A DNA stretch of 19,700 bases, from the NCBI GenBank assembly GCA_023424965.1, contig JAFADI010000122.1:1-19700 (forward strand), read 5' to 3'. The notes under the pieces are model-generated. The model searched no databases, was not told where the DNA came from, and saw only the letters and a program-made list of their open reading frames with translations. The first letter of the stretch is position 1; each line of letters opens with the position of its first letter. Shown here piece by piece: positions 6,802 to 13,351 of this stretch. Origin of the DNA: Bacillota bacterium. GTDB taxonomy: Bacteria > Bacillota > Clostridia > Acetivibrionales > JAFADI01. Position numbers and translations under genes: made by a program.

Positions 6802-6865
6802 TTCACCTAAAATCTTTTGCATAAAGAGTTCCAGGTTCGGACATGTTCCGTGAAAGGTAGGTGAA
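6802..6865 (+). promoter_or_regulatory. Leader sequence complementary to the ribosome site (anti-SD pairing)
   Basis: TTCACCTA at 6802-6809 is the exact reverse complement of TAGGTGAA at 6858-6865, which contains the ribosome site of the 40-residue gene. Pairing would hide the site in the full-length transcript. Self-sequestered ribosome sites are a known feature of type I toxin messages. The pairing is seen directly; its regulatory effect is inferred. Confidence 0.55.
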
Positions 6866-6869
6866 GCCT

Positions 6870-6992
6870 GTGGAGGACAGCTTTATTAAAGTACTTCAGT
6901 ACATAGCTGCCATAGTAACTGCGTTGTCACCGGTATTGCTGGCACTTATAAAGAAAAAGAACGCCCCAAGAGGACGTTCTAAGCGCTCATAA
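6870..6992 (+). CDS. Candidate type I toxin: 40-aa membrane peptide with cationic tail
   Basis: The GTG start has AGGTG at 6859-6863, 6 nt upstream; an in-frame GTG at 6861 would add three residues but is too close to its upstream AAAGG. The peptide begins MEDSFIKVLQYIAA, has one hydrophobic span (about residues 5-30, with a mid-span Ser-Pro), and ends in a very basic tail (KKKNAPRGRSKRS). This is the architecture of type I toxins such as TxpA and BsrG, although the sequence is not one I recognise. It has its own promoter, a leader that can hide its ribosome site, and its own terminator. A minus-strand promoter beyond its 3' end drives a predicted antisense RNA ending inside the coding region. 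The Lys/Asn codons near residues 31-34 supply the A-rich stretch that forms the U tract of that antisense terminator. It could alternatively be a small regulatory membrane protein. Confidence 0.6.
   Translation: MEDSFIKVLQYIAAIVTALSPVLLALIKKKNAPRGRSKRS
6949..6980 (-). terminator. Minus-strand terminator inside the small coding region
   Basis: On the minus strand AGAACGTCC pairs with GGGCGTTCT (9 bp, one G-U, 5-nt loop), followed by TTTTCTTT. It lies within the 3' third of the 40-residue gene and has no purpose for that gene's own strand. Confidence 0.65.
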
Positions 6993-7020
6993 AGGGGTTT
7001 ATCCCCTCTTTTTTTATACA
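6950..7020 (-). ncRNA. Predicted antisense RNA (antitoxin candidate) of about 71 nt
   Basis: The minus-strand promoter at 7027-7054 should start transcription near 7020. Reading leftward, the RNA would include the complement of the sense terminator and then meet a 9-bp hairpin (AGAACG / CGTTCT at 6958-6980, extended by C-G and G-U pairs) followed by TTTTCTT: a rho-independent terminator on the minus strand. The RNA would pair perfectly with about 65 nt of the 3' end of the toxin-like message, as RatA does with txpA and SR4 with bsrG in Bacillus. Boundaries are predicted from the promoter and hairpin only. Confidence 0.55.
6992..7015 (+). terminator. Terminator of the toxin-like gene
   Basis: AGGGG (6993-6997) and CCCCT (7003-7007) form a stem around TTTAT, followed by a T run at 7009-7015. 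It begins at the stop codon. Confidence 0.8.
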
Positions 7021-7026
7021 ATAATA

Positions 7027-7054
7027 ATTATACAACAAATAAGAGTTTTGTAAA
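7027..7054 (-). promoter_or_regulatory. Antisense promoter converging on the toxin-like gene
   Basis: On the minus strand TTTACA (7049-7054) is followed 16 nt later by a perfect TATAAT (7027-7032). That is a strong housekeeping promoter with no coding region ahead of it except the antisense side of the 40-residue gene. Confidence 0.65.
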
Positions 7055-7104
7055 TATTTCCGTAATATTCATTTGCATTTATTTATAACCGGCGGAGGAA
7101 AGTC

Positions 7105-8874
7105 CTATGAAGTCTGAACCGATATGTCGGAAAACTCCGTTTGCAGCTTTTCCAGAAAGGATTTTGCATCCCTTGATGGCGGACAGCTTTCCGACACCGG
7201 CGCCTGGTTTTCTATAATCCTTATAGGGAAATACAGGATAAATTCACTGCCTTTGCCGTATTCGCTGTATACTTCTACAGAACCTCCGTGCAGTTCCACA
7301 AGGGCTTTGACCATGGATAAACCGATGCCCGCACCTTCATGCTTTCTGGTGAGTATTTCCTCTACCTGCCCAAAGCGCTCAAAAATCAATTCAGACTTGT
7401 CTTTGGGGATGCCTACCCCGTTATCCTTCACCGATATTTTTATATGCCCCTGACCGCTGTAAACGCTTATGCGTATCACCCCGCCGTTTACGGAAAACTT
7501 GACGGCGTTGGACAGGAGACTGAGAATGATTCTTTCAAATTTGTCCATGTCGATGGCGGTTATTTTTTCTTCCCCGTCGGTTTGGAATTCGACTTTCATT
7601 CCATAGCGGCTGATATATTCGGAAACGGGCCCAAGAATATCCCGCAGCACCGGAACGATATTGCAATTCCGCGCTTCCAGCGGCATGGAGCCGGCATCGA
7701 TTTTTGTGATGTCGATCAGATTGTTGACAAGCCTTAGAAGGCGCTGGCAGTTTTGCCTGATGATATTCACATGTTTTGAGGTCTTTTCCTTGTCCAGTGC
7801 CTCAGGAAACTTGATTTTGAGCGTCAGCAGCTGAACTGCCCCCAGGATGACGCTGAGGGGGGTCCTCAGTTCATGAGATATATTGGCGAGAAACTCCCCT
7901 TTAAGTTTGTCCGCTTCTGAGGCTTTGCGAAGAAGTTCCTGATTTTCGGCCAGTAATATTTTTTCAGCCTGCCTGCATTCATCCCGCTCGGTCATGAGCC
8001 GGGTATTCAGCGCCGCAAGCTGGGAGGCCTGAAGCTCCAGGCGGGAATTTGCCTTGTTCAGCTGGTGGAAAAGAGTATGGATGGGGTCTTTCAAGCTTGA
8101 TTCGACGACGGCTTTGTATATGGAGAAAAAGGCAAAAAATCTCAAAATGTGGGCAAGAATATTTGGCGTGTTGTAGAGGTCCGAATAAACGGCAACCAGG
8201 AGTTGGGAAGCTATATTACAGAAAAGAGCCCAGTAGAGGTACCTGCAAATTTTTTTATGATAACGGCTCCGGCTAATATAAAGGGATACGAATGCCAGAA
8301 CGTAGATGGACATAATCACATATTCATTGATCATCTTATAAAAATTTGTATGACCTTCAGGCAAAATAAAGTACTGAGGTATGAGCTGTACTTTAAAGCT
8401 AAAGTAGAGCATGGCTGCGGACACGACGGCATAGGTAGAAAAGACCACGGGATATTTATAAACAACCTTGAAGGCTTTGGGGCGAAAGGGGAGAAAAATT
8501 AAAAAAGACAGGCTTTCAAGGTACTTTTGTGTCAGCAGCATGTGGATACTCAGGTTGTTGCTGCTGATTTCAAAGATGTTCATCCCGCTGAAAGAAAATA
8601 AATGCAAGGCGGCGAAGATACTGATGTATATATATGCAATACCAAGGCAAATAAAAGTATCGTTTTGAGAAACGCTGTATGTGTTGATGGCTACGATGGA
8701 AATGCAAAAGGCGATAACGATACCAAAAAATTCGATTCCACTCTGAAAAAGCATAAAATTTTTTGAACTTATACATAAGGCTGCCATAATTCCAGCAGTG
8801 ATTCTGAAAAAAGACCCGCCGGCAAATAAATTAGGCTTAAATCCTTCTACTTCTAACCTGCTTTTTAACCCCAC
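7105..8874 (-). CDS. MASE3-type membrane sensor histidine kinase, orphan
   Basis: The protein has 589 residues. About residues 20-260 form a membrane sensor of six to eight spans with the MASE3 look (IEFFGIVIAFCISIVAINT, LGIAYIYISIFAALHLFSF). A coiled coil follows (about 275-325), then HisKA with FLANISHELRTPL (phospho-accepting His334) and HATPase_c with the N box LLSNAVKFS (Asn456), DNGVGIP and HEGAGIGLSMVKALVELHGG. It autophosphorylates and passes the phosphate to a response regulator, but none is encoded nearby; orphan kinases in Clostridia often feed Spo0A, which is only a possibility here. The GTG at 8874 has AGGGGA 7 nt upstream; the TTG at 8916 coincides with the predicted transcription start and is rejected. 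About 38 residues follow the kinase domain and end in EFSDISVQTS, close to a C-terminal EFSDIY-like peptide I recall from other clostridial kinases. The ligand is unknown. Confidence 0.88.
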   Translation of the reverse strand: MGLKSRLEVEGFKPNLFAGGSFFRITAGIMAALCISSKNFMLFQSGIEFFGIVIAFCISIVAINTYSVSQNDTFICLGIAYIYISIFAALHLFSFSGMNIFEISSNNLSIHMLLTQKYLESLSFLIFLPFRPKAFKVVYKYPVVFSTYAVVSAAMLYFSFKVQLIPQYFILPEGHTNFYKMINEYVIMSIYVLAFVSLYISRSRYHKKICRYLYWALFCNIASQLLVAVYSDLYNTPNILAHILRFFAFFSIYKAVVESSLKDPIHTLFHQLNKANSRLELQASQLAALNTRLMTERDECRQAEKILLAENQELLRKASEADKLKGEFLANISHELRTPLSVILGAVQLLTLKIKFPEALDKEKTSKHVNIIRQNCQRLLRLVNNLIDITKIDAGSMPLEARNCNIVPVLRDILGPVSEYISRYGMKVEFQTDGEEKITAIDMDKFERIILSLLSNAVKFSVNGGVIRISVYSGQGHIKISVKDNGVGIPKDKSELIFERFGQVEEILTRKHEGAGIGLSMVKALVELHGGSVEVYSEYGKGSEFILYFPIRIIENQAPVSESCPPSRDAKSFLEKLQTEFSDISVQTS

Positions 8875-8901
8875 AACAAAATCCCCTGAAAATAAAAAAA
8901 T

Positions 8902-8927
8902 AAAGTAAAATAACAATTTACTTTATA
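8902..8927 (-). promoter_or_regulatory. Kinase promoter -10 with overlapping inverted repeat
   Basis: On the minus strand TGTATAAAG gives a -10 TATAAA at 8922-8927, with the start near 8916. A perfect 8-bp dyad, AAAGTAAA (8902-8909) and TTTACTTT (8917-8924) with 7 nt between, overlaps the -10 and the start site, a place where a repressor could act. No convincing -35 was found. Confidence 0.45.
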
Positions 8928-8975
8928 CAGAATATTACATTTTCTATATTTATACAACAAATATTTAAATGAATT

Positions 8976-9004
8976 TAAAAATATAGCCGGGGATTTTCCC
9001 CGGC
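8976..9004 (-). terminator. Terminator of the L,D-transpeptidase gene
   Basis: GCCGGGGA (8986-8993) pairs with TCCCCGGC (8997-9004), a perfect 8-bp stem with a 3-nt loop. On the minus strand it is followed by TATATTTTTAA. Confidence 0.85.
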
Positions 9005-9018
9005 AGTGTGCAGAAAGC

Positions 9019-9843
9019 CTAGTCCCCGTACAGGAATTCCGGCTGCCTGACACCCCATTTATTCAGTTCTGTCTCATCTCCCATCCATACGGGAGTTTTA
9101 AGGTCAATGATTTCAAAGAGAGACTCGACATCCGCGTTTGCCATTCGGATACAGCCATGGGAAGCATAAGTTCCTATGGAATAGGGATTGTTGTTGCCGT
9201 GGATGCCGTAACGGTCTCCGCCGCCCAGCGACAAACCCATCCACCGGTAGCCAAGAGGGTTCTGGGGTATTCCTCCGGCTACGGGCTGTGCATAGCCTCC
9301 TCCACCCCAGGCGGGATTTACGATTTTGCAGACGATGGTGTATTTACCGCTGGGGGTGAGTGACGATGGATTACCCACGGCGATGGGATATTTCCGGGAC
9401 ACTTTACTTCCTTCATACAGGGTAAGAATCCTTTTGGTTTTATTTATTGCAATCCATTTTCCACTGGCGGGAGGGGTATCAACGGTATCCGGATAGGTGA
9501 GTTTCTCTTCCTCCAGCCTTTTTTTCAGTGCCGAAAGGCTTTGGACATTCCACACGCCCGTTATATTCAAGTTGCTGTCACTCTGGAAATGGACGATGGC
9601 CATGATGATGTTCAAGTCTTTGTCCTTTGTGGTCTCCTTGTAATACCCGAGCTTTTTCAGTTCCTTCAGGTAGTCGATGGCTTCGGAATCCGTGTCGTGA
9701 GGCTGCTCTTTCGGGGGACGGCTTTCTTCGAACTGGGTGACGATTTCCTGGGGGAAGAGCTTTGGGATGTCGGATTCCGGTGCACCCGGGTCACTCAGGG
9801 ACATAGTATAAAACATGTACATTACAGCGAAAAGTTCTATCAT
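9019..9843 (-). CDS. L,D-transpeptidase (YkuD domain) with N-terminal peptidoglycan-binding-like region
   Basis: The protein has 274 residues. A short hydrophobic N-terminus (about 1-14) is a weak export signal or anchor. Residues about 53-112 look like a peptidoglycan-binding domain 1 (AIDYLKELKKLGYYK, FQSDSNLNITGVWNVQSLSAL). The YkuD catalytic domain covers about 129-253, starting IAINKTKRILTLYEG and including PSGKYTIVCK, the HGNNN with His215, and SHGCIRM with the catalytic Cys231. Such enzymes cross-link peptidoglycan stems 3-3 or attach proteins or D-amino acids, outside the membrane. The ATG at 9843 follows GGAGG by 6 nt. The gene has its own terminator. The reverse order PBP, Ldt, kinase on one strand suggests a wall neighbourhood but not one operon, because hairpins separate them. 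Confidence 0.93.
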   Translation of the reverse strand: MIELFAVMYMFYTMSLSDPGAPESDIPKLFPQEIVTQFEESRPPKEQPHDTDSEAIDYLKELKKLGYYKETTKDKDLNIIMAIVHFQSDSNLNITGVWNVQSLSALKKRLEEEKLTYPDTVDTPPASGKWIAINKTKRILTLYEGSKVSRKYPIAVGNPSSLTPSGKYTIVCKIVNPAWGGGGYAQPVAGGIPQNPLGYRWMGLSLGGGDRYGIHGNNNPYSIGTYASHGCIRMANADVESLFEIIDLKTPVWMGDETELNKWGVRQPEFLYGD

Positions 9844-9944
9844 TTAGGGCCTCCAATATTTTCTGCCGGATTGGACATGTGCATGAACACATGACAACTG
9901 TAAGATATATATGTTTTTACCCTGTCCTATATTACATAAAGCAG

Positions 9945-9974
9945 AAAAAAACAGGCCTTGCTGTGCAAGGCCTG
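9945..9974 (-). terminator. Terminator of the class A PBP gene
   Basis: CAGGCCTTGC (9952-9961) and GCAAGGCCTG (9965-9974) form a perfect 10-bp stem with a 3-nt loop. On the minus strand it is followed by a T run (TTTTTT, 9945-9950). Confidence 0.92.
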
Positions 9975-9992
9975 CTTTAATGTTCAGAAGGT

Positions 9993-12410
9993 TTATTGTC
10001 CCAGGGTGCCGTTGCCGGGCAGCGTTTGAGTAGTATCGCCGCCGGGCTGGTTCGGTAGGGAGAAGGAATTAAAATTCAAAGCCTCACCGGGACCATGTAC
10101 ATTGCAATATTCACCCTCCGGAGCCTCATATTTCATGTCGGCAGGGTATTTATCATCAGGGCTGATGGGCTTGAACGGCTCCTTGCGCTGTATGAACACA
10201 CTGGTCAGCAGGGATTCCGGCGGACAGTTGGGGCCGAAGAGGAGGTTTCTGCCGTAAATATCCTTGCTGTCCTTGCAAACATTGTATTGCACGTGGACAT
10301 CACATACTTCGGTGGGCTCCGTGCCTTTGATAAAATACTCTCCGGGCCTCACGGCATTCCCCCGGGGGTCCTTGGCACAAAGGTCCGAAAGCAGTTTTCC
10401 CGAATATATGCAGATGTCCTTCCGTACAAGTCCTTCCGGAACGGTAAATTCAGCAGGGGTTATTTTCTTGTGCACCCGCTCCATTACCTCATGCCATATT
10501 TTTAAAGCCTGGTTGTATTCGGACTGCTGGAGTGTGCTGGGCTTGTCGTAGCCATACCAGGTGGCTGCCACATAGTAGGGGGAAAAGCCCACAAACCATT
10601 TATCCTTGTTGTCGCTGGTGGTACCCGTCTTACCCGCCGTGGGCATTTTTCCTTCCTGCAGCAGGCCGTAGGGGTAAGCCGTACCTATACGGCAGACGTC
10701 TCTCAGCATGTTTGTCATGATAAAAGCCGAGGTCTCTTCGTACACGATGGTGCTCTTGTTTTTCTTCTCCAGCAGGGTTTTTCCGTCTTTGTCCACCACC
10801 TTGGTGTAGGTCGTCGGCGGGGAGTAAAGGCCCTTGTTGACGAAAGGAGTATAGGCCGCCGCCATCTCAAGAGGGCTGACACCCTTGTTGAGACCGCCCA
10901 TGGCAATGGACACATACCTTTCGGTATCCCTGTTGATGCCCACCTTCTTCAGGTATTCCAGGGATTTGCCGGGGCTGGCCTGCTCCAGGTCCATCCACAC
11001 CTTTGCTGCCACGACGTTTATGGAATCCCGGATGGCGTCATGGATGTTCACCAGGCCTTTATAATTTTTATCATAGTTTTCAGGGTACCTGGGCTTGTCA
11101 TTTCCCAGCATGTGCACTGGCACGTCGTCGAAAACCGTTGCTGCCGTGATGCGCCGTTCATTGAGGGCGGGTCCGTATACCACCAGGGGCTTGAAGCTTG
11201 AACCGGGCTGTCTTTGAATCTGTGTGGCCCTGTTCAGGGTATTTCCCTTTTTCTCCCCGTAGCCTCCGTACATCGCCTTTACCTGGCCGGTTTTCGGATC
11301 CACGATGACCATTCCCGACTGGGGATGCTCGAGGTTCTTGTTTACGATGGGGAAGAATTTGTCATCCTTATAGACGGCGTCCATTTCCTTCTGCATATCG
11401 GAGTCCATGGTTGTATATATCTGCAAACCGTTGTTGTAGATGGTTTTGAGCGCAATCTGCTCAGACATCCCGTACTCGGTCATCAAATCCTTTTTTACGT
11501 CGCTGATTACCTTATCCACAAAGTAGCTTTGTTTGCTTATGCTTTTCAGGTCCGCCCGGTCGCCCTGGGTGAATTTCAGGTCCTCCACCACGGCCTGGTC
11601 GTATTCGGACTGCGAAATAAAACCAAGCTCAAGCATTTTTTTCAGGATGACTTCCTGGCGTTCCTTGTTGTTTTTCTGCCCGTCGGAGGTTGTGGGAGTA
11701 TATTTGGCGGGCCAGTTTGTAATACCGGCCAGGCTGGCGCACTGGGCCAGGGTCAGTTCGCTGACATCCTTGTCGAAGTACGCTTTTGCGGCGGACTGAA
11801 CGCCGTGGGTATTTTCGCCGCCCATGTATATCAGGTTCATGTAGAGCTCGAGAATTTGCCACTTTTCCAGTTTTTTCTCAAGCTGAAGGGCGCTCCACTG
11901 TTCCTGTACCTTTCTCTGGAGCGACACGGTTTTCTCCCCGGTAAGATTTCTGATGACCTGCTGGGTGATGGTGCTGGCGCCGTATTTGTGGGAGCCGGGG
12001 ACTAAAAGGTTGATTGCGGCTCCTGCCAGCCTTTTGAAGTCCACGCCCTTATGTTCATAAAAACGTTCATCTTCAATGGCCACAAAGGCATCCTTCAGAT
12101 ATTTGGGAATATCCTTGTCATCCGCCCATACCCTGTTTTCTTCGCCTTTTAGTTCTGCAATGACAGCATCCTTTGAATCATATACAAAAGAAGTAAATTT
12201 CTTAAGCTGAAGCTGATCCTCGGTGATTACCGGAGCGGTTTTTATGTATCCGTAAATTGCGCCGCCCAGTATTCCGGCGATGGCAAAGGATAAGGCCACG
12301 AAGAAAATAATCAGTATTTTAGTTACGGTAAGTAAAAATCGTGCAGCCGGAGAAACCTGTTTCTTCACCTTCGGTGCTTTCGAGGAAACAGTTTTTTCTT
12401 TAGGACTCAT
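9993..12410 (-). CDS. Class A penicillin-binding protein (transglycosylase/transpeptidase, PBP1A-like)
   Basis: The 805-residue bifunctional enzyme polymerises lipid II and cross-links peptidoglycan outside the membrane. It has a basic cytoplasmic N-terminus and an anchor helix at about 24-54. A family 51 glycosyltransferase domain follows, with EDERFYEHKGVDF (catalytic Glu113), GASTITQQ (144-151), the RKVQEQ region and ILELYMNLIYMG. The penicillin-binding domain has Ser404 in SSFK, SIN at 463-465 and KTGTT at 594-598. The C-terminal 140 residues contain seven cysteines and a Pro/Gly-rich tail, an extension seen in clostridial PBP1-like proteins whose role I cannot state. The ATG has GGAGG 6 nt upstream and its promoter is visible at 12497. 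A precise gene symbol (ponA or pbpF type) cannot be chosen safely. Confidence 0.95.
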   Translation of the reverse strand: MSPKEKTVSSKAPKVKKQVSPAARFLLTVTKILIIFFVALSFAIAGILGGAIYGYIKTAPVITEDQLQLKKFTSFVYDSKDAVIAELKGEENRVWADDKDIPKYLKDAFVAIEDERFYEHKGVDFKRLAGAAINLLVPGSHKYGASTITQQVIRNLTGEKTVSLQRKVQEQWSALQLEKKLEKWQILELYMNLIYMGGENTHGVQSAAKAYFDKDVSELTLAQCASLAGITNWPAKYTPTTSDGQKNNKERQEVILKKMLELGFISQSEYDQAVVEDLKFTQGDRADLKSISKQSYFVDKVISDVKKDLMTEYGMSEQIALKTIYNNGLQIYTTMDSDMQKEMDAVYKDDKFFPIVNKNLEHPQSGMVIVDPKTGQVKAMYGGYGEKKGNTLNRATQIQRQPGSSFKPLVVYGPALNERRITAATVFDDVPVHMLGNDKPRYPENYDKNYKGLVNIHDAIRDSINVVAAKVWMDLEQASPGKSLEYLKKVGINRDTERYVSIAMGGLNKGVSPLEMAAAYTPFVNKGLYSPPTTYTKVVDKDGKTLLEKKNKSTIVYEETSAFIMTNMLRDVCRIGTAYPYGLLQEGKMPTAGKTGTTSDNKDKWFVGFSPYYVAATWYGYDKPSTLQQSEYNQALKIWHEVMERVHKKITPAEFTVPEGLVRKDICIYSGKLLSDLCAKDPRGNAVRPGEYFIKGTEPTEVCDVHVQYNVCKDSKDIYGRNLLFGPNCPPESLLTSVFIQRKEPFKPISPDDKYPADMKYEAPEGEYCNVHGPGEALNFNSFSLPNQPGGDTTQTLPGNGTLGQ

Positions 12411-12496
12411 ATTTAGCCTCCATGATTTTTAAGAGTTTTCAACAATATAAATATATAAATTCGCATGTGTTAATGCAATTTTTAGGTACAAAGATA

Positions 12497-12527
12497 ATTA
12501 TATCATATATTGGCGTATATTGCCCAA
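12497..12527 (-). promoter_or_regulatory. Extended -10 promoter of the PBP gene
   Basis: On the minus strand TGATATAAT (12497-12505) is a perfect extended -10. The -35 TTGGGC (12522-12527) is 19 nt away. The start near 12490 leaves a leader of about 80 nt. Confidence 0.65.
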
Positions 12528-12726
12528 CAAATACAGGGGAATGATTTACCCCTACCCATCATTGCATTGCTTTTCTTTCGGCCATGCATTTCATATGCTT
12601 TGACGCAGGATAGGCGCTTTTGTTCCCATTTTATAAAATATTCCCGCATGGTTTTCCTGGGGAGAAAGATAGTTCTTTTTAGCTATTGAAAAAGTGCGGG
12701 ATATTATATAGACTTTATATAGTTTT

Positions 12727-12753
12727 ATGGCTGATCCCATGGCTGCATGGCTG
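12727..12753 (+). repeat. Three direct ATGGCTG heptamers before the XRE gene
   Basis: Exact copies at 12727-12733, 12739-12745 and 12747-12753 (start-to-start 12 and 8 nt). They lie about 50 bases before the XRE start codon and may be binding sites for self-regulation. The role is inferred. Confidence 0.45.
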
Positions 12754-12799
12754 AAATGCCGGAGCGGGAAATAAAAGGCTTGAAAAGGAGGGGGCATGG

Positions 12800-13288
12800 A
12801 TGGAGATAAGAGTAGGGGAGATCATCAAGGCAAGGAGAGAAGAAAAGAAATACAGCCTTGTTGAATTTGCGGGGATGGTAGGTATTTCGCCGGGATACCT
12901 GTCACAGCTGGAAAACGGAAGGAAAGCCAACCCCAAGCTTGAAACCGTCTTGAAAATAATCAGGGAACTGGACATTGACATCGATATGCTGCTGGGCCTT
13001 GAGGAACCGAAGGAAAATCTGAATTACAGGATACCTTCCCTGATGAAGCTCATCTTGGCCAAGGACAGGAATCAGAAGGTCCTGGAGAACAGGGAAGTTT
13101 TAAAAAAGCTCTGCAATACCGTGGACAGGCTTCTGGAGAACAAGTATCTTATCGAGGACGGCATGCTCTATGAATTGTTCCTGGAAGATGTTTATATACA
13201 GATTGAAACGACGTTGAAAAGGTACATGGCTTTTCAACTGCTCCAGGTCCAGCCTGGGAAAAATCTTCTTCTCAAAAAACGGGAATAA
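12800..13288 (+). CDS. XRE-family helix-turn-helix regulator
   Basis: The protein is 162 residues. The DNA-binding domain (about residues 4-66) reads VGEIIKARREEKKYSLVEFAGMVGISPGYLSQLENGRKANPKLETVLKI in outline: helix 2 SLVEFAGMVGI, recognition helix SPGYLSQLENGR. The remaining 95 residues are helical and charged with no recognised ligand domain; they may serve dimerisation or partner binding. The start at 12800 fits the strong AAGGAGGGGG (12784-12793). An ATG at 12796 is in another frame and soon stops. The gene lies 63 bases ahead of a YunB-like sporulation gene and could be co-transcribed with it; targets cannot be read from the sequence. The helical tail and sporulation neighbour recall developmental XRE regulators, but that is weak. 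Confidence 0.88.
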   Translation: MEIRVGEIIKARREEKKYSLVEFAGMVGISPGYLSQLENGRKANPKLETVLKIIRELDIDIDMLLGLEEPKENLNYRIPSLMKLILAKDRNQKVLENREVLKKLCNTVDRLLENKYLIEDGMLYELFLEDVYIQIETTLKRYMAFQLLQVQPGKNLLLKKRE

Positions 13289-13325
13289 AGTAATGCCAAA
13301 ACTGTCACACAAGCCGGAGCTGTTC

Positions 13326-13333
13326 CATATAAT
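13326..13333 (+). promoter_or_regulatory. Possible -10 element before the yunB-like gene
   Basis: CATATAAT differs by one base from the sigma-E -10 consensus CATACAAT and also contains the sigma-A TATAAT. It sits 19 bases before the GTG start. No good -35 for either factor is at the right distance, so this is only a suggestion. Sigma-E control would fit a sporulation gene. Confidence 0.3.
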
Positions 13334-13351
13334 GGCTTTGAGGGGATTTTT

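Larger units (their letters stand above)
12411..12799. other. Divergent intergenic region, 389 bases
   Basis: It separates the PBP gene (leftward) from the XRE regulator (rightward). It holds the PBP promoter at 12497-12527, a 12-bp palindrome ATTTTATAAAAT at 12628-12639, a candidate XRE promoter with TTGAAA at 12686-12691 and only poor -10 matches, and three ATGGCTG heptamers at 12727-12753. I see no further gene: the open frames here lack ribosome sites. Confidence 0.5.

Noticed and set aside
9872..9896. CATGTG/CACATG inverted repeat upstream of the L,D-transpeptidase gene
   Set aside because: Only 6 bp with a 6-nt spacer and no positional link to a clear promoter; likely chance.
11214..12005. 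263-codon plus-strand frame opposite the PBP gene
   Set aside because: It lies wholly antisense to conserved transglycosylase and transpeptidase motifs, with no ribosome site or recognisable domain.
12591..12797. 68-codon minus-strand frame upstream of the XRE gene
   Set aside because: No ribosome site, and it covers the candidate promoter and repeats of the XRE gene.
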